Shown: positions 7,285 through 15,267 of the stretch, one piece after another
Position numbering within the stretch: the first letter of the stretch is position 1
Layout: the number at the start of each line of letters is the position of its first letter
NCBI GenBank assembly: GCA_026389555.1
Contig: JAPLHQ010000004.1
Location: forward strand, 1-44,069
Direction: 5' to 3'
Source: Chloroflexota bacterium
GTDB taxonomy: Bacteria > Chloroflexota > Limnocylindria > Limnocylindrales > Limnocylindraceae
Length of the DNA: 44,069 nucleotides
Made by a program: the position numbers and the translations under genes
The notes under the pieces: generated by a model
The model's input: the letters and a program-made list of their open reading frames with translations, nothing else
Database searches by the model: none
What the model was told of the DNA's origin: nothing

Positions 7285-9750
7285 TTACGGTTGTGTGCTT
7301 GGTAGCTCAATCACTGGAACGGTGGTGGGCGCTGCGGAGGGGTCGTCCCCTGGGGTGATCCCTGTGCCGAGGACGGCGCTTCGGATGCGAGCCCCCTCAG
7401 CCCAGACAAAGGTTGGTGCGCCACCGTCTACGGCGAGGGAGATGTATCCGCCAACGATGTTGAGGCTGGTAGCGTCTCCCGCGAGGAGCCTGTACTGCGC
7501 GAGCACGCTGCCTGAGCTCCCCTTGCTATAGGTAAGCATGCGCTGGTTCTCGCTATCCCATCCGTAGATCACGCCGGTCCTGCTCGCGCCAGCGGAGAAG
7601 ATGAGACTAATCTGCGGAGCGCTGCGTAGCGCACTGTCGCCAGGATCTGCGGGTGTCCACTCATCCACCGCACCGCCAACATATCGGCGAATCGCGCCGT
7701 TCTGCGAAAGGTAAAGGTCGCCGTCGATCGCAAGCGCCTCAACGCTTGCAAGCGACGTTGGGTTAATGAGATATCCGGTCGGCGGTGCCGGATAACCCGT
7801 TCCGTCTGGCGCAGGCGCGTACCGAAGGATCTGTCGCGCGGAGGGATCAACCGCGTAGAGGCGGTAGAGGCCCGTCCCTTCGTCTGCGGCGAACCCGGAG
7901 ATGATCTTCACGTCACTCCCCCAGAGCTCTCCGTCACGCACGCGAAGCTTCACGAGTGTCCCTTTACCGCTGCTGTCCGCCGGTCGCCATCGCCAAAGGT
8001 TTGATGAGGCGTCAAAGATCACGAGGTCTGGGCCGGCCGACATGATCGCTTGTGCACGCCCCGTCCTGCTTCCAAACAGGTCGTAGCCTGGCTGAAAGAC
8101 CACGGTGGCTCGTGGATTGGGTTGCGCTGCAGGATCAACGCGGTAGACCGCGCCCGAGTAGTCATCAATGATGTATGAGTAGCCGTCTGGCCCCTGCGTG
8201 ATTGCGGTGATGGCGATTGGCACGCTCGCCGAAGAGAAATCAAACACCTCCATCACGGTTGCCTCGGTTAGGAAGAAGATCTTGTTAAGCGCCGGCAACA
8301 TCAGCTCTCGCAGCGCTGCAATCTCGTCTGCTGGTGCTCCGCCCGCCTCTGCGATGTTTAAGCTTTCCGTAGCTGAGACCAGGAGATTTTTTGCACGTTC
8401 TGGATCGTTAACCAGAAGGTTGGTTGTTGGATTGAGCGCCTCTTCCACTGCGCGGCGCGCGTCGCTCATCGCGATGCGCGCGGACGCTGCGTCATCAAGG
8501 TTCGGGTTCGCCTGGTTCAAGTAAACGGCCGCCCCGCCGCCGAGCGCTGCGATGAGCACCGTTGCAAGGAGGGCCGAGGCGGCGAAGCGGCGACTTCGAG
8601 TCGCACGCTCTTCGGCGGATTGTCGCTTGGCTACGTGCTCAGGGCTGAGTGTTGGCGGGACCTCCTTGGTGGCGAGCCTCGGGAAGCGCGCCTCTAGTTT
8701 TGCGGCGAACCGAGCGACGGCGCGCTGAATGGGAGATGGCGCTGTGGCGGCGCGCTCAGCCCACGAACGTTCAACCCGCGGCTCGGATCCGGGGCTGCGC
8801 TCGGCGCGTGCCTGCGCCGCCCTTCTCGCCGCGTCTCGGGCGCGACCTTCTCGGCTTGGTCGTTCTGGGCGCGGCTCCGCTCCGCGCGGCGTGGCGCTTG
8901 CGCGAACTCCACCGCCTCGGCGCACTGCGATCACCTCTTGTGCCGCTCGGTCAATCGGTGTGTATGGGGTTGTCGCCCCCTCTGGACGGCGGGGGTCCCC
9001 TGTTGGTTTTGGTGCAACCGCGGCGGCGATCTGTTCGTTTCGCTCGTCGTTCCCCTCCTCCCACCGGACCCGCGCACGCGCCTTTGCTTGCGCAATGTTG
9101 TCTGCAGGAATTGAGAGGAGCGTCTCTTCGTGTCGTTCCGCTCTTCGGGGGTTGGTTGTTGCAGGTGTTAACAGTGCGATGACTGCGCCGACCTCCTCCC
9201 GCTCGCCATCGTCGCCTAGGGCAACCTTCAGTAGTGCGGTGGCCCCCTCTGATGTTTCCGCTAATGCGATGCGATCGCCTTCGCTAATCAGCAGCCTTCC
9301 AACCGTCACACCTTGTCGTGTTGCTGAAGGCGCCTTCGCCCCGGGTGCGCCGCTCGGAAGTGCGATTGTGACGCGACGTGTCTCTCGCAGGACGAGCGCG
9401 GCGGCACTGATGCCACTGGTGGTTGCTGCCCACGCTTCGCGTGGAAGCATGCCGACCATGCAGATCTCACTATTCTCGCCAAGGGTGACGCGTAGCTTTG
9501 TAATGATGTTGCGCGCGCGCTCCGTTGCGCTCGCGCCTGCACTGGTGTCAAAGGAGTTGAGCGCCTCTTCTATTAGCTTTCGTCCAACTTGGTCGTTTAG
9601 GTTCGGTGAGGAGATGATGATCGCGCGCGCGCCAAGCGTTCGCTCCTCTGTTGGGGTTGTTGGCATGCGAAGAAGAAGCGCACAGCTTTTTCCGACCACC
9701 ACGCTTGTTGTGGCGGAGACGATGGTTGGGCGAGGGGTTTGCGCTGTCAT
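7285..9750 (-). CDS. membrane-anchored protein: degenerate PP2C-like N-terminus, one TM helix, external propeller-like domain
   Basis: The 821-residue protein has three parts. Residues 1-200 resemble the core of a PP2C phosphatase (ISEGDRIALAETSEG near 155-169 for the family's L-GDR-L-SDG), but the metal-binding Asp residues are not seen, so it may not be a working phosphatase. Residues 200-388 are low-complexity, Ala/Arg/Glu/Pro-rich. One hydrophobic helix at 389-411 follows a basic stretch, so the N-terminus should be cytoplasmic. Beyond it comes a helical stretch (to about 490) and then repeats with YRVDP, RWRPADSS, YAVDPSARQILRYAP and YGWDSENQRMLTY, as in NHL-type propellers, ending in a Thr/Pro tail. 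It could read an outside cue and signal inward; that is inference. The downstream neighbour is the BFN gene; the upstream one is dciA. Confidence 0.75.
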   Translation of the reverse strand: MTAQTPRPTIVSATTSVVVGKSCALLLRMPTTPTEERTLGARAIIISSPNLNDQVGRKLIEEALNSFDTSAGASATERARNIITKLRVTLGENSEICMVGMLPREAWAATTSGISAAALVLRETRRVTIALPSGAPGAKAPSATRQGVTVGRLLISEGDRIALAETSEGATALLKVALGDDGEREEVGAVIALLTPATTNPRRAERHEETLLSIPADNIAQAKARARVRWEEGNDERNEQIAAAVAPKPTGDPRRPEGATTPYTPIDRAAQEVIAVRRGGGVRASATPRGAEPRPERPSREGRARDAARRAAQARAERSPGSEPRVERSWAERAATAPSPIQRAVARFAAKLEARFPRLATKEVPPTLSPEHVAKRQSAEERATRSRRFAASALLATVLIAALGGGAAVYLNQANPNLDDAASARIAMSDARRAVEEALNPTTNLLVNDPERAKNLLVSATESLNIAEAGGAPADEIAALRELMLPALNKIFFLTEATVMEVFDFSSASVPIAITAITQGPDGYSYIIDDYSGAVYRVDPAAQPNPRATVVFQPGYDLFGSRTGRAQAIMSAGPDLVIFDASSNLWRWRPADSSGKGTLVKLRVRDGELWGSDVKIISGFAADEGTGLYRLYAVDPSARQILRYAPAPDGTGYPAPPTGYLINPTSLASVEALAIDGDLYLSQNGAIRRYVGGAVDEWTPADPGDSALRSAPQISLIFSAGASRTGVIYGWDSENQRMLTYSKGSSGSVLAQYRLLAGDATSLNIVGGYISLAVDGGAPTFVWAEGARIRSAVLGTGITPGDDPSAAPTTVPVIELPSTQP

Positions 9751-9765
9751 TGGAGGAGGATACGC

Positions 9766-10116
9766 CTACTCGTTTTCTCTGGATGTCTGGTCGACGTTTG
9801 ATAACCGAACGGAAACCCCGAGCGTGCGGCCCCCCTCCTTGTGATGCGTATACGCGCTCGCAATCTCAGTGCCGCGGAGGTGTAGCTCTTGTGCTGCAGC
9901 GCGGTCGTCGGCCTCTACGATCAGCCGCCCGCGCTCCGTTCCGATAAGCCTGCACTTCTTCGCAAGGTGGGGCGCAATCGCCTGCAGCACGCTCGTGAAT
10001 GTTGTCGCCTGCTTTGAGAGCTCGAGCTCCGCCTCAAACCCAAGTGCTCGTGCCGCCTCAGGGATGAGCGAGCCGATCTGTTGCGGTCGCCCTTTTCGTG
10101 GCTTCTGGTCAGGCAT
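9766..10116 (-). CDS. dciA: DciA-like replicative helicase loader (DUF721)
   Basis: The 116-residue protein has the DUF721 core: an early helix with IGSLIPEAARALGF, a central VLQAIAPHLAKKCRLIGTERG that resembles the fold's KH-like strand, then LIVEADDRAAAQELHLRGTEIA. DciA proteins load the replicative helicase DnaB in most bacteria that lack DnaC. The position directly behind recF in the origin region, with the start codon overlapping the recF stop by eight bases, is typical and supports the call. The N-terminal basic segment (MPDQKPRKGRPQQ) could contact DNA. The small size and low sequence conservation of the family make this the main caveat. Confidence 0.75.
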   Translation of the reverse strand: MPDQKPRKGRPQQIGSLIPEAARALGFEAELELSKQATTFTSVLQAIAPHLAKKCRLIGTERGRLIVEADDRAAAQELHLRGTEIASAYTHHKEGGRTLGVSVRLSNVDQTSRENE

Positions 10117-11266
10117 CTCTCACCTCGCTCCCGTGCACACCACGCGCAACTTCTCGGCAGGTGCTGCTCTTTACAAGCCGTGGCACAAGATCACTTAGTG
10201 CCGTTGTTGTGATGATCGCTTGTGGGAGTGCAACAAGTCGTTCCACGAGGTGATCTCGGCGCTGCGGGTCGAGCTCCGAGAAGGCGTCATCGAGGAGGAG
10301 GAGCGGTGGGTGGCCAGCGCTGTCTGTGAGTAGCTCAATTTCTGCAAAGAGGAGGGCGAGGAGGAGGCTGCGCTGTTGACCGCGTGAGGCGATGGTTGCC
10401 AGGTTGCGGCGGCCGGCATGAAAGGCAAGATCGTCTCGGTGTGGGCCAACAAGCGTGTGTCCTTGATACCCCTCGCTCTCCGCCGTCTCATCAAACGATT
10501 GGCGGAGCCGCGCTGCGGCTTCCGTTGCGCTTTCGCCAGGCTGATGTTGTTCACGTGAGAGGTAGTGCGCAGAGAGTGGCTCCTCTTCTGGGGCAACCTC
10601 GCGGTGCGCTGCGCTGAGCGGGTGGGCGAGAGCGTCAAGTAGCGCGAGGCGTGCTGTAACCAGTTCGGCGCCACTCTCAATGAGGAGTGTGGTCCACGGT
10701 GCCATCTCAGCTGCGGCGGCTCGTCGTGCCGCGCCGTCGCTCTTGAGTGCATCTTTCAGAAGCCTGTTGCGCTGCTTGAGCGAGCGCTCGTATCTCGTGA
10801 GTGCCGCGCGGTAGCCAGGGCGCCACTGGATTGCGATACGGTCGAGCGCTGTGCGGCGAATCGCGGGCGCCCCAACAACCAACCCGGTCTCCTCTGGAAC
10901 AAAGGTGGCGACCTTTAGGCGCTCGCCGAGCGCTTCACTACGGCGCGGGGTGCCGTTCAGGCTGTACTTTGTTCGCTCCGTTCGTCCAATCTCTACGGTG
11001 AGGACGGAGTGCGCGAGCGGATCATCTGCGCGTTCATCACTGTTGCGGACACCCACACCGATGAGACCGTTTTCGGCCCCCTCTTGTACAAGCTCGCGGA
11101 GCGGGGAGGCGCGGTGCGAACGACCGGTCGCAGTGACAAGAAGGGCTTCAACTATTGTTGTCTTCCCGGCGCCGTTCGCCCCCCAGAGGATGTGGGGGCC
11201 GTCAGTGAAGGTGATGTCGCCCGCGGTCCAACTGCGAACCTGCTGCAGGCGCACGCGCTCAATCAT
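10109..11266 (-). CDS. recF: DNA replication and repair ATPase RecF
   Basis: The 385-residue protein is of usual RecF length. The Walker A GANGAGKTT is at 29-37, and the Walker B region reads LLLLDDAFSELDPQRR near 315-330, preceded by the signature SRGQQRSLLLALLFAEI. It belongs to the SMC-like ATPases that bind DNA ends and single-strand gaps and help load RecA with RecO and RecR. It sits between dnaN (70 bp upstream) and dciA, whose start overlaps its stop, in a leftward replication operon. The order dnaA-dnaN-recF is the classic origin-proximal arrangement. gyrB, often next in line, is instead about 19 kb away beside parAB. Confidence 0.96.
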   Translation of the reverse strand: MIERVRLQQVRSWTAGDITFTDGPHILWGANGAGKTTIVEALLVTATGRSHRASPLRELVQEGAENGLIGVGVRNSDERADDPLAHSVLTVEIGRTERTKYSLNGTPRRSEALGERLKVATFVPEETGLVVGAPAIRRTALDRIAIQWRPGYRAALTRYERSLKQRNRLLKDALKSDGAARRAAAAEMAPWTTLLIESGAELVTARLALLDALAHPLSAAHREVAPEEEPLSAHYLSREQHQPGESATEAAARLRQSFDETAESEGYQGHTLVGPHRDDLAFHAGRRNLATIASRGQQRSLLLALLFAEIELLTDSAGHPPLLLLDDAFSELDPQRRDHLVERLVALPQAIITTTALSDLVPRLVKSSTCREVARGVHGSEVRDA

Positions 11267-11336
11267 TGCTCTCCTCTCAGCAGTCCGTGTTCACCTCGTC
11301 CCTTGTCGCCCTTGCGGCGCAACTGCTCGCCTGGGA

Positions 11337-12452
11337 TCAGGAGGGGGTTCGCACCGGCATCACAACGTGGAGGTAGTCTCGTCCGTCGAGTGGGCGAAGA
11401 AGCCCTGGGGCAACCGGGCCGGTGAGCTCCAGTGAGAACTGATCTGCCTCAACGCGCGAGAGCACGTCAACAAGATATTTTGCGTTGAACGCAATCGTTG
11501 TGCCTTCGCCTTCAACTTTTGCCTCAACGTGCGCCGCGTGGTCGCCAACATCTGCAGCGGCGGTGATGTCAATCGCCCCGCCTCCTTCTGTGGTGATCGC
11601 AAAGCGAACGATGTGCGCCGATGCGTCGGCAACAACTTGCGCAAGCTTTACGGCGCGAAGGAAGTCGTCGCGAACGATGATTGCCTTCGTTGTGTGTGAT
11701 GTTGGAATGACCTGCTGGAACGGTGGGAACTGTCCGTCGATGAGGCGGCTCACCAGCATGGTGTCGCCGAGCTTGAACTGCAGTTGGTTCTTTGCAGGCG
11801 TGAGCGTGATCTCTACCAGCTCGTCAACATCGGTGAGGAGGCGAAGGAGTTCAGCGTACGCGCGTGCTGGAACAATCACGCTCGTCTCCGGCGCTGCTTC
11901 GGCGAGCGCTGCGCCAGCTACCGCGATGCGGTAGTTGTCTGCCGCTGCAAACGTTGCCTTCTCGCCAATAAACGTTGTGAGGACACCAGTAAGGATCGGT
12001 CGCGCTTCGTCGCCAGCGGCGGCGAAGACGGTGGAGTCGAGCGCTGCGCGGAGGGCCTTCTGGGTCATCCGTGCCGTTACTCGTTCGCCGGCGGCGCCAA
12101 CCTGCGGGAAGTCGTCGGCGGGTGTGGCGCGAAGGTGTGAGGCGCTTCTCCCGCACTTCAAGTGCACACGGCCGTCGGCGAGAAGCTCAACGTCGATCTT
12201 TTCGTTCGGGAGCCCGTTGACCACGTCGCTGAGGAGGCGGGCGGGGATTGTTGTTGCCCCCTTCTCTTCAATCTTCGCTGGAACCCAGTGGGTGACGGCG
12301 ATCTCAAGGTTTGTTGCAACAAGGCGGAGCCCGCCGTCTTCAGTTCCTAGGTAGACGTTGGAGAGGATCGGGAGCGTGTTACGAGAGGCCACGCCGTGAC
12401 CAACCACGGAAAGGCCTCGCGCGAGGTGCTCCTGAATCACTGAAAACTTCAT
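11337..12452 (-). CDS. dnaN: DNA polymerase III sliding clamp (beta subunit)
   Basis: The 371-residue protein forms the ring-shaped processivity clamp. Family landmarks are MKFSVIQEHLARGLSVV at the start, a run LPILSNVYLG, the middle LTGVLTTF, and the last-domain VMPVRTP end, all in three repeated clamp domains. The frame is open to a GTG at 12464, but the segment GGAGGAAGAG just before the ATG at 12452 is a clear ribosome-binding site, so translation starts at the ATG. It is downstream of the putative oriC and upstream of recF, leftward. DnaN is essential and conserved; nothing odd was seen. Confidence 0.97.
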   Translation of the reverse strand: MKFSVIQEHLARGLSVVGHGVASRNTLPILSNVYLGTEDGGLRLVATNLEIAVTHWVPAKIEEKGATTIPARLLSDVVNGLPNEKIDVELLADGRVHLKCGRSASHLRATPADDFPQVGAAGERVTARMTQKALRAALDSTVFAAAGDEARPILTGVLTTFIGEKATFAAADNYRIAVAGAALAEAAPETSVIVPARAYAELLRLLTDVDELVEITLTPAKNQLQFKLGDTMLVSRLIDGQFPPFQQVIPTSHTTKAIIVRDDFLRAVKLAQVVADASAHIVRFAITTEGGGAIDITAAADVGDHAAHVEAKVEGEGTTIAFNAKYLVDVLSRVEADQFSLELTGPVAPGLLRPLDGRDYLHVVMPVRTPS

Positions 12453-12462
12453 CTCTTCCTCC
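12453..12462 (-). promoter_or_regulatory. dnaN ribosome-binding site deciding the start
   Basis: On the minus strand the bases GGAGGAAGAG directly precede the ATG at 12452. They overlap the alternative in-frame GTG at 12464, which therefore is part of the Shine-Dalgarno region and not a start. Confidence 0.75.
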
Positions 12463-12464
12463 AC

Positions 12465-12752
12465 ATCTAGACCAGAGCGTCTGGCTAATAGTCTCTTATC
12501 TCTCTATATCCCGTAGTAGTCCTCTTCGTAGTGTGGAACCTGTGGAGGGTTGAGATCAACCCCGCACGCCCCACCCGTGGGAAACCCCCCTCTCTAAGGG
12601 GACGACCGCCTCCCGGCAGCGAGGCCTGGCGCCAAACTTGTGGAGGGCGGGAGGAGAACTCTCGCCGGTTCTCCACACCTTTACCCCAAGAAGGGGCCTG
12701 GTTGTGCGCAAAACGGGCAACCGGAGGTACTTTTCCACCGGTTCCCCACAAT
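12465..12752. other. putative chromosomal origin (oriC) between dnaA and dnaN
   Basis: This 288-bp spacer holds several sequences close to the DnaA box TTATCCACA. TTCTCCACA at 12669-12677 (8/9), TTCCCCACA at 12742-12750 and TTTTCCACC at 12731-12739 (both 7/9) are on the plus strand. On the minus strand are weaker 6/9 boxes at 12532-12540, 12541-12549 and 12639-12647, the last two identical to each other. Three of the boxes share a GGTTC-(C)CACA pattern, a GC-adapted variant. An AT-rich tract lies at the dnaN side. The order dnaA-spacer-dnaN is a standard oriC location. The call rests on boxes counted by eye and no skew calculation. Confidence 0.6.
12484..12513. other. AT-rich tract, candidate DNA unwinding element
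   Basis: This stretch (GCTAATAGTCTCTTATCTC onward) is the most AT-rich part of the dnaA-dnaN spacer, at the dnaN end and about 20 bp from the nearest DnaA-like box. It is followed by a TAGTAG repeat near 12513-12520 that resembles the trinucleotide motifs on which DnaA strands load. The role as unwinding element is inferred from position and composition. Confidence 0.4.
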
Positions 12753-14207
12753 CTAGTTAGCGGAGGCAACCCCTCGTCCGAGGCGGAGCAGGGCCTCTCG
12801 CAGCAACGCCACCTCCCGGCGAAGCTCGGCGTCATAGCTCATCTCACGCTCAATCTTGGCGCACCCGTGGATGATGGTTGAGTGGTCACGGCCACCGAGG
12901 GCCCCGCCAATGCGGACCAGGGAGGCATCTGTCTCTTCGCGGGAGAGGTAGGCCGCGATCTGCCGCGGCACCACGATTTCACGGTCGCGCTTCGGCCCGC
13001 GGAGCTGCTCCACCGTCAAACCGAAGTGCTCCGCCACCACGGAGACAACTTGCTCCGGCTCAAGGATGCGCTTCGGGTTCGGATAGACCGCCTCACTCAA
13101 GACACGTGCGGCCAACTCCATCGTTACTGGCATTCCACTTAGTCGTCCGACGGCGACAAGACGGGTGAGCGCCCCCTCGAGTTCACGAACGTTGCTCTGC
13201 ACGCGGCGAGCAACCTGCTCCACCACGTCATCGGCAACAATCACGCCGCTCTCCTCCGCCTTGCTGCGCAAGATGGCAATGCGCGTCTCAAGGTCTGGCG
13301 AAGAGATGTCTGCGATCAAGCCCCACTCAAAGCGCGAACGGAGGCGCTCCTCAAGAAGCGAGATCTCCTTTGGCGTGCGGTCTGAGGTGATCACGATCTG
13401 CTTGCCGGCGGAGTGCAGCGCATTGAAGGTGTGGAAGAACTCCTCCTGCGTGCGCTCCTTATCAGCAATGAACTGGATGTCGTCAATAAGGAGAACGTCG
13501 ATCTTCCTGAAACGTGAGCGGAACGCGTCCGCAGCACCCTGCTGAATTCCAAGGATGAACTCGTTCGTGAAGGCTTCGCCAGTGATGTACAAAACGCGGC
13601 GCTTTGGCGAGCGCTCCATCACTGCGTTGCCAATCGCGTGCAAGAGGTGCGTCTTCCCTAGGCCGGTACCGCCGTACAAGAAGAGCGGGTTGTACGCACC
13701 ACCCGGTCGCTCAGAGACAGACTGCGACGCGGCGTGTGCTAGCCGAGTTCCAGAACCAACAACATATGTTGCGAACGTGTAACGCGCATTGAGGTTTGTT
13801 GGCCGCGTTGGCTCACTCGCATCAACGATGCGGACAGCGTCGCCACTTCGTGAAGCAGACGCGCCAACCCCAGCACCACTCTCTGCTGTGAGACTTGATG
13901 TAGTAGGAAGGCTCTTGCTGCGCGAACCGAGCGCGCCGTGTGCATCGAGCTCTGCTTCACTGACAACTTCAACGGTCAGCGTGACGCTGTAGCCAACAAT
14001 CTTTGCAATCGTTTGCGCGATCAGTGAGCGGTAGCGCTCCTCAACCCAATCCTTTGCAAAACCGGAGGCGACACCAAGGACAAAGGTGCTGCTCGCTTCG
14101 TCAACGCGAATGAGAGCGGTGCGACGGAACCAGGTCTCAAAGGTCGCCTGAGAGAGGCTGATCTCCAGCTCTCCGAGAGTTGCGCGCCAGACCTGTCGTT
14201 GATCCAT
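12753..14207 (-). CDS. dnaA: chromosomal replication initiator DnaA
   Basis: About 484 residues from the ATG at 14207. It has the N-terminal domain I (MDQRQVWRATLGELEISLS, then TFETWF), a variable Ser/Ala linker, the AAA+ domain with Walker A GGTGLGKTHLL and Walker B LLIDDIQFI, and the DNA-binding domain IV with GGRDHSTIIHGCAKIE, the DnaA signature. DnaA binds DnaA boxes and melts oriC. The frame is open to a GTG at 14270, but the AGGGAGG sequence about ten bases before the ATG at 14207 and homology of MDQRQVW with known starts favour the shorter form. It is flanked by the putative oriC at its 3' side and by rpmH divergent at its 5' side. Confidence 0.97.
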   Translation of the reverse strand: MDQRQVWRATLGELEISLSQATFETWFRRTALIRVDEASSTFVLGVASGFAKDWVEERYRSLIAQTIAKIVGYSVTLTVEVVSEAELDAHGALGSRSKSLPTTSSLTAESGAGVGASASRSGDAVRIVDASEPTRPTNLNARYTFATYVVGSGTRLAHAASQSVSERPGGAYNPLFLYGGTGLGKTHLLHAIGNAVMERSPKRRVLYITGEAFTNEFILGIQQGAADAFRSRFRKIDVLLIDDIQFIADKERTQEEFFHTFNALHSAGKQIVITSDRTPKEISLLEERLRSRFEWGLIADISSPDLETRIAILRSKAEESGVIVADDVVEQVARRVQSNVRELEGALTRLVAVGRLSGMPVTMELAARVLSEAVYPNPKRILEPEQVVSVVAEHFGLTVEQLRGPKRDREIVVPRQIAAYLSREETDASLVRIGGALGGRDHSTIIHGCAKIEREMSYDAELRREVALLREALLRLGRGVASAN

Positions 14208-14546
14208 TCCGCTGCGCCCTCCCTCTCTCTGTCCCGCGTCAACAGGTCGGCGGGGTGGCGGTTTGGCCACCTAGACCCTGTTGGGGGAGGGGGAGAATAG
14301 CAGCAACCCCGCAACCCGTACGGCGCGTCGCGCGGGGTCTCTTTCAACCCTGGGCCCCTCGTAACACTAGGGGCGGAGGGGACCCCCAACCCCCCTCTTT
14401 GTGCGTGGATTGACACCCCCTACGCCCTACGACGATACTTCCCTTCCTAGATCCGCCCACCTCGCGGCGCTAGGCCAGGCAGCCCTCTTGGTACCCGGTC
14501 CGTACGGCGGAGCGAAACCAAGGCCACATTGACGGGAGCGATCTAC
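14208..14546. other. dnaA-rpmH divergent spacer without genes
   Basis: This 339-bp region holds the rpmH promoter and, toward dnaA, G-tract-rich DNA: GGGGGAGGGGG around 14282-14293 and complementary C-tracts (CCCCCAACCCCCC) near 14383-14396 that could pair with them or form G-quadruplexes. No good DnaA box was found (nearest match 6/9), so it is a weaker oriC candidate than the dnaA-dnaN spacer. A dnaA promoter could not be pinned down. Confidence 0.5.
14410..14439 (+). promoter_or_regulatory. sigma70-type promoter for rpmH operon
   Basis: A perfect TTGACA (14410-14415) is followed after 18 bases by GATACT (14434-14439), a 4/6 match to TATAAT. It lies about 100 bp upstream of rpmH and faces it. 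Confidence 0.55.
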
Positions 14547-14681
14547 ATGAAGCGAACGCACCAGCCAAAGAAGCGACAGCGATTCCGCGAACACGGCTTC
14601 CGTAAGCGCATGTCGACGACCTCAGGCCGCAAGGTCTTGGCTCGTCGCCGCGCACGCGGCCGCAAGCGCCTCACCGTCTGA
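14547..14681 (+). CDS. rpmH: ribosomal protein bL34
   Basis: A 44-residue very basic protein starting [18 protein letters not shown] and ending GRKRLTV; this is the complete L34 pattern (KRT-QP-KR, HGFRKRM, GR-VL--RR--GR--L). It belongs to the large ribosomal subunit. A GGGAG about eight bases before the ATG serves as ribosome-binding site. It opens the rpmH-rnpA-yidD-yidC-khpB operon, whose co-location with dnaA is conserved in many bacteria. Confidence 0.97.
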   Translation: MKRTHQPKKRQRFREHGFRKRMSTTSGRKVLARRRARGRKRLTV

Positions 14682-14716
14682 GCGGGCCGGCGCACTCGCG
14701 CCCCGCAGGTTTCGAC

Positions 14717-15052
14717 ATGATTCGAACCGCAGCTGACTTTACGGCCCTTGCCGCCGCGCCCGGCGTCAACACGCCACTGCTCGGCGTTCGCTATGTGGTG
14801 CGCGCAGAAGAGAGCCCTGCCTTCCGCATTGGCATTGCCGCAAGCAAGAAGATCGGTGGCGCCGTAGTGCGCAATCGCATTCGCCGCCGACTCAAGGTGA
14901 TCGCGCGCGATCTTGCACCGCAGGTACGACCAGGTACTGATGCACTGATCGGCGTGCGCGCCGCAGCCGCTACCGCAACCAGCGAGCAGCTGCGCGCCGC
15001 AATGAGCGACTGCCTTCGTCGCGCAAAGCTCCTGAAGGTGAGCGCGTCATGA
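14717..15052 (+). CDS. rnpA: ribonuclease P protein component
   Basis: The 111-residue protein binds RNase P RNA to mature tRNA 5' ends. The signature RNRIRRRLKVIARD at about 52-65 and the strand IGIAASKKIGGAVVRN before it are clear. The N-terminus (MIRTAADFTALAAAPG) is a little shorter than typical, keeping the ADF of the family's first helix; no better upstream start exists in the spacer. Its stop overlaps the yidD start by four bases (ATGA), so the two are translationally coupled. The matching RNA gene was not found in the window. Confidence 0.93.
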   Translation: MIRTAADFTALAAAPGVNTPLLGVRYVVRAEESPAFRIGIAASKKIGGAVVRNRIRRRLKVIARDLAPQVRPGTDALIGVRAAAATATSEQLRAAMSDCLRRAKLLKVSAS

Positions 15053-15267
15053 CGAACGTCATCAAGCGCGCCGCCGTTGCACTGATCCACCTCTACCGAT
15101 TCCTCTTCGCGTGGTTGCCGTCGAGCTGCCGCTTTGAGCCGAGCTGCTCGCGCTACACCGAAGCGGCGATCATGAAGTACGGAGTTGTAAAGGGGAGCTG
15201 GATGGGGGCGCGCCGCATCGCGCGCTGCTCGCCACTCAGCGCCGGCGGATGGGATCCGGTTCGATGA
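15049..15267 (+). CDS. yidD: membrane protein insertion efficiency factor YidD
   Basis: The 72-residue protein has the three-Cys pattern of YidD: CRFEPSCSRYTEAAI at 27-41 and RCSPLSAGGWDPV at the C-terminus (family CHP--PGG-DPV). It has an amphipathic N-terminal helix and assists YidC-dependent membrane insertion. Start and stop overlap both neighbours by ATGA, so rnpA, yidD and yidC are tightly coupled. Confidence 0.95.
   Translation: MTNVIKRAAVALIHLYRFLFAWLPSSCRFEPSCSRYTEAAIMKYGVVKGSWMGARRIARCSPLSAGGWDPVR

Noticed and set aside
9729-9844. End of a plus-strand frame reaching past the start of the PP2C-like gene
   Set aside because: The frame is antisense to the 821-residue protein for most of its length and Arg/Ser-rich; it is a shadow.
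10548-10566. Second parS-like CACGTG site
   Set aside because: Only the central CACGTG matches; flanks fit poorly and it lies inside recF.
14208-14546. oriC in the dnaA-rpmH spacer
   Set aside because: No good DnaA box there; the dnaA-dnaN spacer has more and better ones.
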